From: Vreelandella nanhaiensis
GTDB taxonomy: Bacteria; Pseudomonadota; Gammaproteobacteria; Pseudomonadales; Halomonadaceae
Assembly (NCBI RefSeq): GCF_003990185.1
Contig: NZ_RZHF01000022.1
Location: 56,981-120,980 of the forward strand
DNA: 64,000 nt
Direction: 5' to 3'
Under the pieces are notes generated by a model. That model ran no database searches. It was not told the DNA's origin and was given only the letters and a program-made list of their open reading frames with translations. Within the stretch, counting starts at the first letter, position 1. The number at the start of each line of letters is the position of its first letter. Shown here one piece after another: positions 22,795 through 32,311 of this stretch. Position numbers and translations under genes: made by a program.

Positions 22795-23427
22795 TTATGC
22801 CAATGGCCCGCGCCGCGTAAGCGACCATACCGACTCCGCCCGGCCCCGTTCATCGGGGCTATTCTCTTCAAGTAGCGTCACGCGAAAGTTGGCGGTAAAT
22901 AGCTGGTGTATTTCCGTGTCAGGCACGCTATAGGGTGGGCCTGCGCCATGATCAGGATGCGCAAGGCTGACTAAAAGCCCCTTCGCCCCCGGTGGAATCA
23001 GTTGGGCCAGATGGAACGCATAGCGCTCACGCGTGGCGGGCGGTAAGGCAATCAGCGAGGCACGATCATAAAAGGCGCCTATTTCTGCCGCCTCCTGAAT
23101 GTGCAGGTGAAAAAAATCCCCACACCAAAGCTCTACGCTACCCTGGCGCGAAATATCAAACCCAGCCTGGGTATAGCGTGATACCGGCACTTTGCTTTGG
23201 GCCAGAAATTGCTCGATGGCTTCCGGCGCCAGCTCAACCCCCAGCACCGGATGTCCAGCTTCTGAAAGCCAGCGCATATCCAGGCTCTTACCACATAACG
23301 GCACCAGTACTTTCGTACCCGGCGCGATGGCCAGGCCCGGCCAGTGCTTCGCCAGGGCGGGATGGGTATGCTGCAAATGAAAACCGATACGGCCTTCTTG
23401 CCAGCGCTGTCGCCAGGAAGTGCTCAT
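22795..23427 (-). CDS. tpm: Thiopurine S-methyltransferase
   Basis: A 210-residue SAM-dependent methyltransferase of the bacterial TPMT family. Hallmarks: WQEGRIGFHL near the N-terminus, VLVPLCGKSLDMRWLSEAGHPVLGVE as the SAM-binding core, and YDRASLIALPPATRERYA. Bacterial homologues methylate thiopurines and contribute to selenite or tellurite volatilisation. It is convergent with the YajG-type gene and lies 46 bp downstream of the SH3-domain gene on the same strand. Confidence 0.93.
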   Translation of the reverse strand: MSTSWRQRWQEGRIGFHLQHTHPALAKHWPGLAIAPGTKVLVPLCGKSLDMRWLSEAGHPVLGVELAPEAIEQFLAQSKVPVSRYTQAGFDISRQGSVELWCGDFFHLHIQEAAEIGAFYDRASLIALPPATRERYAFHLAQLIPPGAKGLLVSLAHPDHGAGPPYSVPDTEIHQLFTANFRVTLLEENSPDERGRAESVWSLTRRGPLA

Positions 23428-23473
23428 GGGGCCACCCTTCTCTCTTCTATGCAGCTAACACCCGCCTATACAG

Positions 23474-24103
23474 TTAGAACCAGCGATCACGCTTTTTACG
23501 CCGACGCGGCAAATGTGGCACGATAAGCCCGACCAGCAAGCCAGCGCCAGCCACACCGCCGCCATACATGAAGTAGCGCATCAGCAGATCTTCCTCCTGG
23601 GTATCCAGCCGTGCCTGAAGCGCACGCACCTGCTGACGCGACTGTTCGGCTTCGTTATCAAGCTCGTTATTGCGTGCTTCAAGGTCAGCAATGCGCTGCT
23701 CGCGCAGCTCCAGCGTTTCGGTCATGGAAGAGGTACGCTGCTCCCAGGTATCGTTAATACCATCAAGCTCCGCGGTAAGCTCATCGACCTGGGCCTGCAG
23801 CTCGGGTAACTGCTGACGGGCACTCGGCGTCTCCTGAAGCTCACGGCTTAGTACCCACACCGTATCGCCGCTTTGGCCACGCACACGTGAGTAATCGCCG
23901 CTTTCTTCCAGCACTTCAACCTGCTCCCCCGCGTTTAGGGTGCCAATGATGCGGTAACCATCGGTGGGGCCACTGCGTACATACGTGCTTAGCTCATCAC
24001 TTACCCACGCCTGGCTGTCAGTTTGCGCCGTTGCCTGAACGCTAACCACACTCAGCAATACACTGGCAGCGATATTAGAAAAACGAAATTTATCTGCTTG
24101 CAT
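23474..24103 (-). CDS. TIGR04211-type SH3 domain membrane protein
   Basis: A 209-residue envelope protein: a signal peptide (cleavage near VQATA), a bacterial SH3 domain (about 30-90, AWVSDELSTYVRSGPTDGYRIIG), a long coiled coil (about 98-170, LQAQVDELTAELDG onward) and a C-terminal membrane segment (GGGVAGAGLLVGLIVPHL) ending in a strongly basic tail (RRRKKRD). Architecture matches the E. coli YgiM/TIGR04211 family, of uncertain function, possibly cell-wall related. Confidence 0.88.
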   Translation of the reverse strand: MQADKFRFSNIAASVLLSVVSVQATAQTDSQAWVSDELSTYVRSGPTDGYRIIGTLNAGEQVEVLEESGDYSRVRGQSGDTVWVLSRELQETPSARQQLPELQAQVDELTAELDGINDTWEQRTSSMTETLELREQRIADLEARNNELDNEAEQSRQQVRALQARLDTQEEDLLMRYFMYGGGVAGAGLLVGLIVPHLPRRRKKRDRWF

Positions 24104-24183
24104 GACGTCATGTCCTGATTAAAAAAACGCTGCATGGCGGACGAAGCCACCAGCGCTTACAGCGCCGCGCCTGTCTTGGGCGC

Positions 24184-24513
24184 TTACCCTTCGCTACGCG
24201 GCGGTAGAGTAAAGGGACGAGGAAACTCAGCGACTCGGGCATCGCTTTTAACAGCCTTCAAAGGGCCTTCACGCTCCACTTCATCAATGCGCATAATGGC
24301 ATTTAATGGGAGGTAGCTACGTTTGACACCCTCGAAGGTTCGCTGCAACTTTTCAGTTGCAGGATCCACGACCACACGTGATGCATCGTCAAAGACAAAC
24401 TCCTCGACTTCAATAAAGCCCCAAAGTTCGCTTTGAAATATCTCTCGAACGTATAAATCCCAAATTTCACCCTGTTGGTGAACCACCACCCGGTATATCG
24501 GCTTGGCCGCCAT
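24184..24513 (-). CDS. DUF1820 family protein
   Basis: A 109-residue soluble protein of the DUF1820 family, recognised from PIYRVVVHQQGEIWDLYVREIFQSELWGFIEVEEFVF and the later RTFEGVKRSYLPLNAIMRIDEVE. Family members occur across Pseudomonas, Halomonas and relatives; no function is established. Its neighbours do not form an obvious pathway with it. Confidence 0.87.
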   Translation of the reverse strand: MAAKPIYRVVVHQQGEIWDLYVREIFQSELWGFIEVEEFVFDDASRVVVDPATEKLQRTFEGVKRSYLPLNAIMRIDEVEREGPLKAVKSDARVAEFPRPFTLPPRSEG

Positions 24514-24721
24514 CTTGGCCTATTCCTCTTGCCACTTGAACGTAAAATTTTCCGGCCTAGCGTACCATAACCTGATCAGGCGAGCCTTAGCTGGCGTACT
24601 TCAAAACGTTAATAAACGCTAACTGATGCGTTAACAGCTTACTAATTAGCCGATATCCCAAGCATCGTGTAGGGTGAAGAGAGAGACAAGGCATTACACT
24701 CACTCCATAGGAGTAACGGTT

Positions 24722-25945
24722 ATGCAAAAGGATCCAAATAAAGGCTATATTGCGCTGCTGGGCTGGAGCCTAAACGCCATCGAGGCAGCAGAAAAATTTG
24801 ACCGACGCTATATCGTAGTCGCGCCTGAATGGGCTGAAGAATATTGCCGAAAGCATGAAATCCCTTACGTATCATGGAACTTCGAACGCCTTAACGACCG
24901 CTCCTTGGAGATCGCTGTAACGCTTAAGGAAAAAGGAGTGAACGTGGCGATTCCATTATTTGAAGAAACAGTCGAATGGGCCGGCGCCATTAATTCCGTT
25001 TTGCTTGATAACCCAAGGCTTTATGGTCAATCGCTGTTGCTGCGTGACAAGGCCTTGATGAAGCGTCGTGCCCAGCTGGGCGGCATTCGGGTAGGCATCT
25101 TTGAAGAAGCCCACGATAAGGAAGACGTCGTTCGCTTTTTAAAACGTGTTAATCAGACGCTGCTCAAGCTCGATGGTGACCCTAATGATCCTATTCATCT
25201 CAAAGCTTTTGATAAGGCTGGGTGCCTTGGCCACCGTGTGATCCGAACCCCGGATGAAATCGACGCTATCCCTGATGAAGAATTTCCGGTGCTGATGGAA
25301 TCGCATCTGGACGGTTGGGAATTTGCCGTTGAAGCCTGGATTCATGATGGCAAGATTGCCTTTTTGAATATTTCCGAATACGTCACGCTCGGCTACTCGG
25401 TCTTTGTCCCCGCTTCTCCCGAGCTTGAAAGGTACCGCGAGCAGATCACGACCCAGATCGAAAAACTCATCAAGGCCTTCGATATTGAATTCGGCCTAAT
25501 TCATCCGGAATACTTTGTAACCAGCGACGGTGAAATGTATTTCGGCGAAGTGGCCTATCGTCCGCCTGGCTTCAAGGTCTTTGAACTGCTTGAGCGCGTT
25601 TATGGCTTCAATGCCTACCAAGCCTCCATGCTGGTCTTTGATCCCAGAAGCACACCCGAGGAAGTGGCAGCCTTCTTCCCCAAAGAGGTGGTCGATGCCA
25701 ACGGCTTTGCGGGCTGTTTTGGCGTGTATCCACGCCGCCGGGTGGTCAGCCGTCTGGAAATACCTGAAGAGACCGAGGATCATCCTTATTTCGAGTCTCA
25801 TGAGTTAACACCTCCCCTTGAAGAGACGGTCACCAAGCGCACCGCCTTTGGCACGCACTGGGGCCTCATTTACTTTAAAGGCGATGATGCCCACACCTTG
25901 CGCGACCTTCTCAAACACCAGGAAGAACTCGACTTCTATGTATAA
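24722..25945 (+). CDS. ATP-grasp ligase of unknown substrate
   Basis: A 407-residue protein with an ATP-grasp fold similar to carboxylate-amine ligases. An N-terminal Rossmann-like part (GYIALLGWSL, YIVVAPEW) precedes the lid (LRDKALMKRRAQLGG near 107). The ATP/Mg part shows MESHLDGWEFAVEAW (Glu193), HPEYF (His261-Glu263) and GEVAYRPPG (Glu276 and Arg280), matching acidic Mg2+ ligands and the arginine of the family. The start at 24722 has AGGAG eight bases upstream; an in-frame ATG 16 codons earlier lacks one. It is followed 30 bp later by a 680-residue unrecognised gene, likely co-translated. The substrate is unknown; a peptide, amino acid or tag is plausible. Confidence 0.85.
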   Translation: MQKDPNKGYIALLGWSLNAIEAAEKFDRRYIVVAPEWAEEYCRKHEIPYVSWNFERLNDRSLEIAVTLKEKGVNVAIPLFEETVEWAGAINSVLLDNPRLYGQSLLLRDKALMKRRAQLGGIRVGIFEEAHDKEDVVRFLKRVNQTLLKLDGDPNDPIHLKAFDKAGCLGHRVIRTPDEIDAIPDEEFPVLMESHLDGWEFAVEAWIHDGKIAFLNISEYVTLGYSVFVPASPELERYREQITTQIEKLIKAFDIEFGLIHPEYFVTSDGEMYFGEVAYRPPGFKVFELLERVYGFNAYQASMLVFDPRSTPEEVAAFFPKEVVDANGFAGCFGVYPRRRVVSRLEIPEETEDHPYFESHELTPPLEETVTKRTAFGTHWGLIYFKGDDAHTLRDLLKHQEELDFYV

Positions 25946-25975
25946 TGGCGGCTGTTTCCGGGCCAAGGAGCCATT

Positions 25976-28018
25976 GTGACGCTTCCCAACACGTCGCTTC
26001 CAGACGACGCAGGCAAGCTTGACGAGCTGCTCATAAAGTTTGATGAAGCCCTTGAGCTGCTGAATCAGGCGCCTGCTTTTTCAAAGGCCTCTAAATTGCC
26101 TCGTGTACTGGACACGGCCCGCCGTGTGCTACTGCAGCACAGCGGCTGTAACGCGCTTGAAGCACGTGCATCGGCGATTGAGAACGCTGGCGTTTTTGCA
26201 GGCTCTGACTGGGAAACGCCTCAATACCTGCTACCTGCCCTGACCACGTTTTCGCTGAAAAGCGCCGATGCGAATGTAGTAGTCATCGAAGCCTTGAGTG
26301 AGCTGCGCCTGTTAGCGGTTGCCACGGGCAGTTATCAACACGCGCTACTTTCTCAGGAATATGCACGCCACTACCTCACTCAGGTAATGGCTATTAATCT
26401 TGGGCTACTGTTTGGGGCGCCAAGTGAAGCCGAGCGGGAAACCCAAGGGCGGCTTGCCACCATCCCCCGCTCTCTGTTCAGCCACCTGGCTGAGCGCATT
26501 GGCTATGAGCACGTCGTTGACCAGTTGATAGATGAAATCTGGCGTATTTTGAAACAACGGCCCATCCAGGTAGACGCTATCAAGCAGATGATTACCCAGA
26601 TTGCGCTGTGCCAGGCCAATCCGGAAATCGATCTCGGCGCCAGCGGCCAGGGAGCTGATCGGCTGGTAAGCTCGCTCTTTGGGCCGACCCAATCCTGTCG
26701 CGAAGACCCAGGCGTGGATATTTACCGCGAACGCCTCGGGCGCATGGATACCACTGCTTTACAGGCTGAAGCCATGGGCTTTGCTCGCGCCATGCACGAT
26801 ACCGGGCTGGTATCGCCTTATCACGCGGTACTCATGCGCTACCTGGTGGATGAAAGCGACTACCTGCTGACCGAGGCCTTGGGGCTTTCATCGACCGGGC
26901 GAGATTGCCTGCTTTGCTACCGAGAGCTAGTACATGCCTTGATTCGGGGTGGCATCTACCCGGCTACCGCCCAGTCAGTTTATGGGCTGGCCTTATTGCT
27001 AGAGCGGGGCATTCTTTATCAGCCTCCTGTCGCACCCGCCATGTGGCGCCAGCTCAATCTGCCGCTTTCTGACTGGACCCAGGCCCGGCTGAATCTAACT
27101 TACGGTGAAACGGCAACGCCCCGGGCCCGGTTGATTGAAGGTGTGCTATGCATGCTCGGGTTACCGCTGGGGGTTGGTCAGGGCAATAACCCTACCTGTC
27201 AATCGGCCAGGGCGCTCTCCATGTGGGCGTATAACGACCCTGACTACCTGCTGCAAATGGTCGCTTGGGCGGCGCGCGATGATGAAATCATCATGCATTT
27301 TGAAGGCCAGCCTATCTCCTCCAATGAAAGCCAGTCAGGCGTGGCCTCTGAGCTTCCTATGGACCTTGATCCTGTCTCGCTGATCGTGGTGCCTCACCTG
27401 GACCGGGTATATGCCGAAATGGGTAGGCGCTGCATTGGTCGCGAAGGCGATCCTCACCGTTGGGTCAACCCCGAATTCCATGGCTGGTGGTCAGGGCGCG
27501 GCTTTTGTATCAATGTGGATGTCGCGACCGGGGAGCTAATCGACATTGACACTTTTATACGTCACTTTTATGCCTGTTATCATCCCTATTACAATGGCAA
27601 CCAGCCGCTGATTCACCCACAACCAGCGGGCATTGCAGTTACCAACAGTGCCGCTCGCTTTATCGGTTGGCATGCGATCACGATACTGCGGGCGTCACTC
27701 GACCCGTCAGATGTCATGCGTCTGTATTTTTATAATCCCAACAACGACAGCGGTCAGGATTGGGGCGATGGCGTGATCGTCAGCACTGCCGGTAACGGCG
27801 AGCGTTTCGGGGAGGCTTCACTGCCTTTCGATCAGTTTACGTCGAGGCTGTATATCTACCACTTCGACCCTCTGGAACACGGAGAGCTTGCGACGGTGAC
27901 CGAACACGAACTGGATAGCGTCAAGCAGTATCTCTATCGCAGCTGGGGGGCATCCCGCGTCCCAGATGCCGAGCTGCAGGCCAAAAATGATGCCCACTTG
28001 CCACTTAACAAGGTATAA
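25976..28018 (+). CDS. Unrecognised protein with papain-like Gln-Cys-His-Asn constellation
   Basis: A 680-residue protein I cannot assign. There is no signal peptide or membrane segment, so it is probably cytosolic. Residues 1-380 look mainly helical. The C-terminal part shows Gln402 and Cys408 (QGNNPTCQSARALSMWA), His566 (GWHAITIL) and Asn587 followed by WG (YNPNNDSGQDWGDGV). Papain has the same order, its Gln also six residues before the Cys and its Asn followed by a WG motif. I infer a papain-like peptidase or acyltransferase domain. GTG start, AAGGAG five bases upstream. It begins 30 bp after the ATP-grasp gene, suggesting one functional unit; tlyA follows 19 bp later. Confidence 0.75.
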   Translation: MTLPNTSLPDDAGKLDELLIKFDEALELLNQAPAFSKASKLPRVLDTARRVLLQHSGCNALEARASAIENAGVFAGSDWETPQYLLPALTTFSLKSADANVVVIEALSELRLLAVATGSYQHALLSQEYARHYLTQVMAINLGLLFGAPSEAERETQGRLATIPRSLFSHLAERIGYEHVVDQLIDEIWRILKQRPIQVDAIKQMITQIALCQANPEIDLGASGQGADRLVSSLFGPTQSCREDPGVDIYRERLGRMDTTALQAEAMGFARAMHDTGLVSPYHAVLMRYLVDESDYLLTEALGLSSTGRDCLLCYRELVHALIRGGIYPATAQSVYGLALLLERGILYQPPVAPAMWRQLNLPLSDWTQARLNLTYGETATPRARLIEGVLCMLGLPLGVGQGNNPTCQSARALSMWAYNDPDYLLQMVAWAARDDEIIMHFEGQPISSNESQSGVASELPMDLDPVSLIVVPHLDRVYAEMGRRCIGREGDPHRWVNPEFHGWWSGRGFCINVDVATGELIDIDTFIRHFYACYHPYYNGNQPLIHPQPAGIAVTNSAARFIGWHAITILRASLDPSDVMRLYFYNPNNDSGQDWGDGVIVSTAGNGERFGEASLPFDQFTSRLYIYHFDPLEHGELATVTEHELDSVKQYLYRSWGASRVPDAELQAKNDAHLPLNKV

Positions 28019-28037
28019 CCGCGCGTTTAACTAACCC

Positions 28038-28805
28038 ATGTCTTCTATGCTACGACTTGATCAACTTCTGGTCAGCCAAGGGCTGGCCAATTCGCGTACC
28101 CGTGCCCAACGCCTTATTCGCCATGGCCGGGTTCGCCTGGCATCCCCTTCACGCGTTCTTACCAAGCCTTCTGAAAAGTGGCCGATTGATACCCACTTCG
28201 AGATCGAGGATGATCCGGAGGAGCGCTACGTTTCCCGAGCAGGCCTGAAGCTTGAAGGCGTATTGACGGTGTTAAACAGGCGGCTGGAAGGAAAGGTCGT
28301 ACTGGATGTGGGGCAATCTACCGGCGGATTTACCGATTGCGCGCTGCACTTTGGTGCCCGCCACGTGATTGGTGTTGAAGTCGGCCATGGGCAGCTTGCC
28401 GAAGCATTGCGTCAGGACCCTCGGGTCACCTGCCTGGAAGGCCTTAACGCCCGTCACATGAGCATCGCCGTCCCGCTACATGAGGCAATCGCCGCCTACC
28501 CGGTCGATATGGCAGTGATGGACGTATCGTTTATTTCCCAAACCCTGATCCTGCCGGAAATTGCCGCGCTGCTGCCCGCGGGTGGCGAGCTAATCTCGCT
28601 GGTAAAACCGCAGTTTGAACTGACACCCGGCGCGCTGGATAAGCGGGGTGTGGTTCGCAAGCCCGCTTACTTCAAGGAGGTTGAAGATAAAATTCGGGCC
28701 GCATGTGATACCTGCGGGCTGGCTATACATCACTGGCAGGAAAGCCCGATTACCGGAGGAGACGGTAACCGGGAGTTTCTACTACACGCGCTTAAACTCG
28801 CTTAA
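28038..28805 (+). CDS. tlyA: TlyA-type rRNA 2'-O-methyltransferase / hemolysin family protein
   Basis: A 255-residue protein with an N-terminal S4 RNA-binding domain (RLDQLLVSQGLANSRTRAQ) and an FtsJ-like SAM methyltransferase domain (VVLDVGQSTGGFTDCAL, then MDVSFISQTLILPE). Catalytic lysines are plausible in YVSRAGLKLE and LVKPQFEL. In mycobacteria TlyA 2'-O-methylates cytidines in 16S and 23S rRNA; the 'hemolysin' label is historical. It follows the papain-like gene by 19 bp on the same strand. Its last 4 bp overlap the convergent channel gene. Confidence 0.9.
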   Translation: MSSMLRLDQLLVSQGLANSRTRAQRLIRHGRVRLASPSRVLTKPSEKWPIDTHFEIEDDPEERYVSRAGLKLEGVLTVLNRRLEGKVVLDVGQSTGGFTDCALHFGARHVIGVEVGHGQLAEALRQDPRVTCLEGLNARHMSIAVPLHEAIAAYPVDMAVMDVSFISQTLILPEIAALLPAGGELISLVKPQFELTPGALDKRGVVRKPAYFKEVEDKIRAACDTCGLAIHHWQESPITGGDGNREFLLHALKLA

Positions 28806-31800
28806 CTCAAAGTAGGTGGCGGTAGTTTTTTGACAGACTGTACCTTGGCAGCGTCTCCTTGGTCACGGTGCAGCCATACATCCACCTGCTCAAACGCGAC
28901 GCGCACTCCCGCCTCGCGGAAAAGCTCATCCACCCGGCAGTTGACTTCATCGGCAGCAAACAGACGATCTACCAGGTCATTTACAAAGATGCGCAGCTCA
29001 AAATTGAGGCTATGGTTCCCGTAACTCAGGCAGAACACCTGCGGCTCAGGGTCTACCAGCACCCGCTCGTTTTCATCTGCAGCCTGGCGTAAAAGCGTAT
29101 GCACCTTGGCCAGGTCAGACCCATGGGCAACGCCGTAGGTTAGCACCACCCGAGTAATATTATCCGATAGCGACCAGTTGATAAGCTGGTCGGTCACAAA
29201 GGTTTTATTGGGGATAATGATCTCTTTACGGTCAAAGTCCGTGACCGTCGTGGCGCGTATCCGAATACGGCTCACGGTGCCGTGCAGGTTACCCAACGTA
29301 ATGGTATCGCCGATACGGATGGGGCGTTCAAAAAGAATGATCAAACCTGAAATAAAGTTGGCAAAAATTTCCTGCAAGCCAAAGCCCAGCCCCACGCTAA
29401 GCGCGGCTACCAGCCACTGCAGCTTGTCCCAGGAAACCCCTAGTGTTGCCAGTGCCATTACTACACCCGTCCCCACAATGGCATAAGACAGCAGTGAGCT
29501 GATGGCATAAGCACTGCCCTGCTTGAGGGCCAAGCGTGAAAGCACCATCACTTCCAGAAGCCCTGGCAGGTTGCCGGCCATGATAATGGTAATGGCAACA
29601 ATCAAGAGCGCAGTGAATACATCGGAAATCGACAGCGCGTTGCCAACCAGATCCCCCTCTTCGGCATCCCACAGCGAAACGTGATCCAGATACCCAAGCA
29701 CTGACAAAAGATCAGACCATACCAGGTATAAAAGCGCGCTAAAGCCAATCAACAAAATCAGCTTGGAAAGGCGCAGCGATTGAGAGTTGATTTTCTCCAT
29801 ATCCAGCGGCGGCTCTTCCACTACCTCAAGCCCCCCTTCAGCTCCCTCCTGCACCTGGGCACGGCGACGGGCAAGCGCGCGCCGGTAGGCTAGGCGCCGG
29901 GCGGCAACAGCTAGGCTGCGCACTACTGTTGCCTCAACCACAATCCACAGCCCTAGCAGGTAAAGCGTAATGGCAAAGCGGCCCACCAGACGTAGCGCCG
30001 TATATTCATACCCCCACACCACCAGACCTAGCAGCACCAGCGGTATGGAAGCCATGGCAAGCCCTAGCATCAAACGAAACAGGCGAACGCCAAAAAATGG
30101 GATATGCGACAAGATCAGTTGGCCAAGCCACCAGCTCATGGCCAAAAGCCCGGTGGTAATCAGCGCTAAAGCGACGGGGCGCTGGGCTAAGGGCGTCTCC
30201 ATCTGCCCCGACATGGCCGCAATGGCAACTACCGGCACCAGGGCAACCCCCAGCCCGCGCAGCAATTCGCGAAGCCGCGCATTGTAATTGCTCGACCAGG
30301 TAAAATGGCGTTCTGCCACGCCGTCAGACACCAGCAGGCGGCGCCCCCAGGCAACGACTCCCCAACTTAGCCCCAACTGGAGCAACGCCGGCGCTACACT
30401 TTCTGCAAGTGACCCTTGAGTATTCTGCAGCCCAACGCCTATACCCGCCAGTGCGAGCGGGCCAGGGATAGCCAATAAAGCGTTTAGCAACACAGCCTTG
30501 GGGGTATGCAATTGAGTGTCGCTTTTGAGACGACCAATCTGTGAATGGATAGCGGCCAGACGCGCTTTGATACGTGGCCGCAAGCCTAGTAACAGCAGGC
30601 TGACGAGTATCAGCGGAGCACCGCTTAACACTTGCCAGGAAAGCCCCTGCCAGTGGTACGGCAAAATGGCCCGCCACTCACCCTCTCGCCACTCCTGACG
30701 TGTGTTATTGGGCAGCTGGCGTAGCCAGTTGATATCCAGTGGGCGGCTATTGGCAACCCAGAACAGCTGCTCGTCTATAGTGGCACGCAATTCACGTGTG
30801 GTGGTTAAAAGCTGCTGCTGGTTAAGCTGTAGCTCAATGGCTGCGCTCAAAAGGCTGCCATAGGATTGCTCCAGCTGTTCGACCAGCTCCCGGCGGGACT
30901 GATAAAGCCGGGAAAGCGAACTGACCAGACCTGGCGTTACCTCAAGACCGGCTTCTTCCAGACGCTGGGTGGCCAGACGCTCTCCCTGGCGCAGCTGGTC
31001 GCGCTGGCGAATCAAGTCAAATTGCTTCAAGCGCAGATCTGCGATTTCATCCTGTAAATCTCGGCGCGGCATAATCGAGGGCAGCGACTGGCGCTGTTCG
31101 CGTAAAATACGCGATAGCAACTGGCTACCGCGAATGGCGTCAATCTGCTCATTCAGACTGCGTTGCAGCTGGCGTACGTGATCCAGCTGGCGCTGCGCTT
31201 CGATATTCTCACGCACAATGCTATTGGCCCGGTCCGTGGCGCGAAGCAGTTCCAAACTGAGTTCCTGGTTGATCTGTTGGGCACGTAATACTACCGGATG
31301 GCCTTCGGCAATCAGCGGATCATCCCTGGCCGCGTCGGCAATAGCCTGCTCTGACTGAAGGCGTCGCTGCCGATCGATCGCGCCTTGCAGCAGGTTCAAA
31401 CGCTGCTCCTGCTGATCAATTTGCAGTGATAGCAAATCGCGACGCTGTTGGGCGAGTTCGCGCAGTCGACTGTTGGCGCCAAGTTCTCGCTGGTTAAATG
31501 CAACTTCACGCTCCGCCAAGGCACGCTCCAGGCGCAGCTGGATGAGTTGGGCATCGTTCGCCGCAGAGAGCTGCCGGTCTGACAATAGCGCTTCACGCTC
31601 GTCGTGCTGGCGGCGCAAGGTTTCCACGCGCTGTAGCGCATCGGAAATAGCCTGCTGAGCGCGTTCGGGTAACGTTTGTGCCGCCAGCAGCTGGGAATTT
31701 ACTTCAGCCAACTGGCTTTGCAGCTGCTGAAGTGCAATTACCGCGTTGCTCTGCTGACTTTCCAGCTCATCCAGCGGCGTATCGGTTAAGCTATTGACGG

Positions 31801-32203
31801 ATAGCTGTTGATTGTTATCTTCAAGCTCGTTGAGCTCGCGTTCCAGCTGAATCAGCTGTTCAGGCGCTTGCTCAACCCGTTGGTTAAGCGCATCCAATCG
31901 CTCATTAATGGCATCCAGACGTTCGTAGGTTTGCAGAGCAGCAGTTAAGGCATTTTTATCCCGTTCTTGCTGGGCAGTAAGCTCGCCTTCGGGCGCCTCC
32001 AGTTCTGCCAGGCGAGTAGTAAGCTCTTCCTGAGAAGGTACTTGATCAATTTCAACGGCTGCCTCAGCATAAGTACCGCAACAAACGACTAACAGACAAA
32101 GCGTATAAAGCCTCTTTACTAACCAACCACTGGTGAATCTAACCACGTTGGATGCGCCCCTCAACAGACACCAAGTAACCCGCCGATACGGAATAGCCGC
32201 CAT
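28802..32203 (-). CDS. Large MscK/MscM-type mechanosensitive channel
   Basis: A channel protein of up to 1133 residues. A signal peptide (RLYTLCLLVVCCGTYAEAA) precedes a very long periplasmic coiled-coil region (about residues 60-500, rich in Leu, Gln, Glu and Arg). A block of roughly ten membrane segments (about 525-940) leads into the C-terminal MscS pore and beta domain (GLGFGLQEIFANFISGLIIL, then FERPIRIGDTITLG). The ATG at 32203 lacks a clear ribosome site and puts 19 residues before the signal peptide. A GTG at 32146 with GAGGGG about ten bases upstream gives 1114 residues and a normal signal peptide, and may be the true start. It is divergent from pldA. Confidence 0.9.
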   Translation of the reverse strand: MAAIPYRRVTWCLLRGASNVVRFTSGWLVKRLYTLCLLVVCCGTYAEAAVEIDQVPSQEELTTRLAELEAPEGELTAQQERDKNALTAALQTYERLDAINERLDALNQRVEQAPEQLIQLERELNELEDNNQQLSVNSLTDTPLDELESQQSNAVIALQQLQSQLAEVNSQLLAAQTLPERAQQAISDALQRVETLRRQHDEREALLSDRQLSAANDAQLIQLRLERALAEREVAFNQRELGANSRLRELAQQRRDLLSLQIDQQEQRLNLLQGAIDRQRRLQSEQAIADAARDDPLIAEGHPVVLRAQQINQELSLELLRATDRANSIVRENIEAQRQLDHVRQLQRSLNEQIDAIRGSQLLSRILREQRQSLPSIMPRRDLQDEIADLRLKQFDLIRQRDQLRQGERLATQRLEEAGLEVTPGLVSSLSRLYQSRRELVEQLEQSYGSLLSAAIELQLNQQQLLTTTRELRATIDEQLFWVANSRPLDINWLRQLPNNTRQEWREGEWRAILPYHWQGLSWQVLSGAPLILVSLLLLGLRPRIKARLAAIHSQIGRLKSDTQLHTPKAVLLNALLAIPGPLALAGIGVGLQNTQGSLAESVAPALLQLGLSWGVVAWGRRLLVSDGVAERHFTWSSNYNARLRELLRGLGVALVPVVAIAAMSGQMETPLAQRPVALALITTGLLAMSWWLGQLILSHIPFFGVRLFRLMLGLAMASIPLVLLGLVVWGYEYTALRLVGRFAITLYLLGLWIVVEATVVRSLAVAARRLAYRRALARRRAQVQEGAEGGLEVVEEPPLDMEKINSQSLRLSKLILLIGFSALLYLVWSDLLSVLGYLDHVSLWDAEEGDLVGNALSISDVFTALLIVAITIIMAGNLPGLLEVMVLSRLALKQGSAYAISSLLSYAIVGTGVVMALATLGVSWDKLQWLVAALSVGLGFGLQEIFANFISGLIILFERPIRIGDTITLGNLHGTVSRIRIRATTVTDFDRKEIIIPNKTFVTDQLINWSLSDNITRVVLTYGVAHGSDLAKVHTLLRQAADENERVLVDPEPQVFCLSYGNHSLNFELRIFVNDLVDRLFAADEVNCRVDELFREAGVRVAFEQVDVWLHRDQGDAAKVQSVKKLPPPTLS

Positions 32204-32311
32204 TGTCAGGTGTTATATTGATAAGCGCAATGAAGAGAAGTTGACTTACACGCACAGCGTGTATAGAAACAACGCTGAAAATTGTTTCCCTTCATTTTGC
32301 GAGCCACCTAG

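Noticed and set aside
24674..24721. Upstream in-frame ATG for the ATP-grasp gene.
   Set aside because: It lacks a Shine-Dalgarno sequence, while the ATG at 24722 has AGGAG at good spacing and begins closer to the first beta strand.
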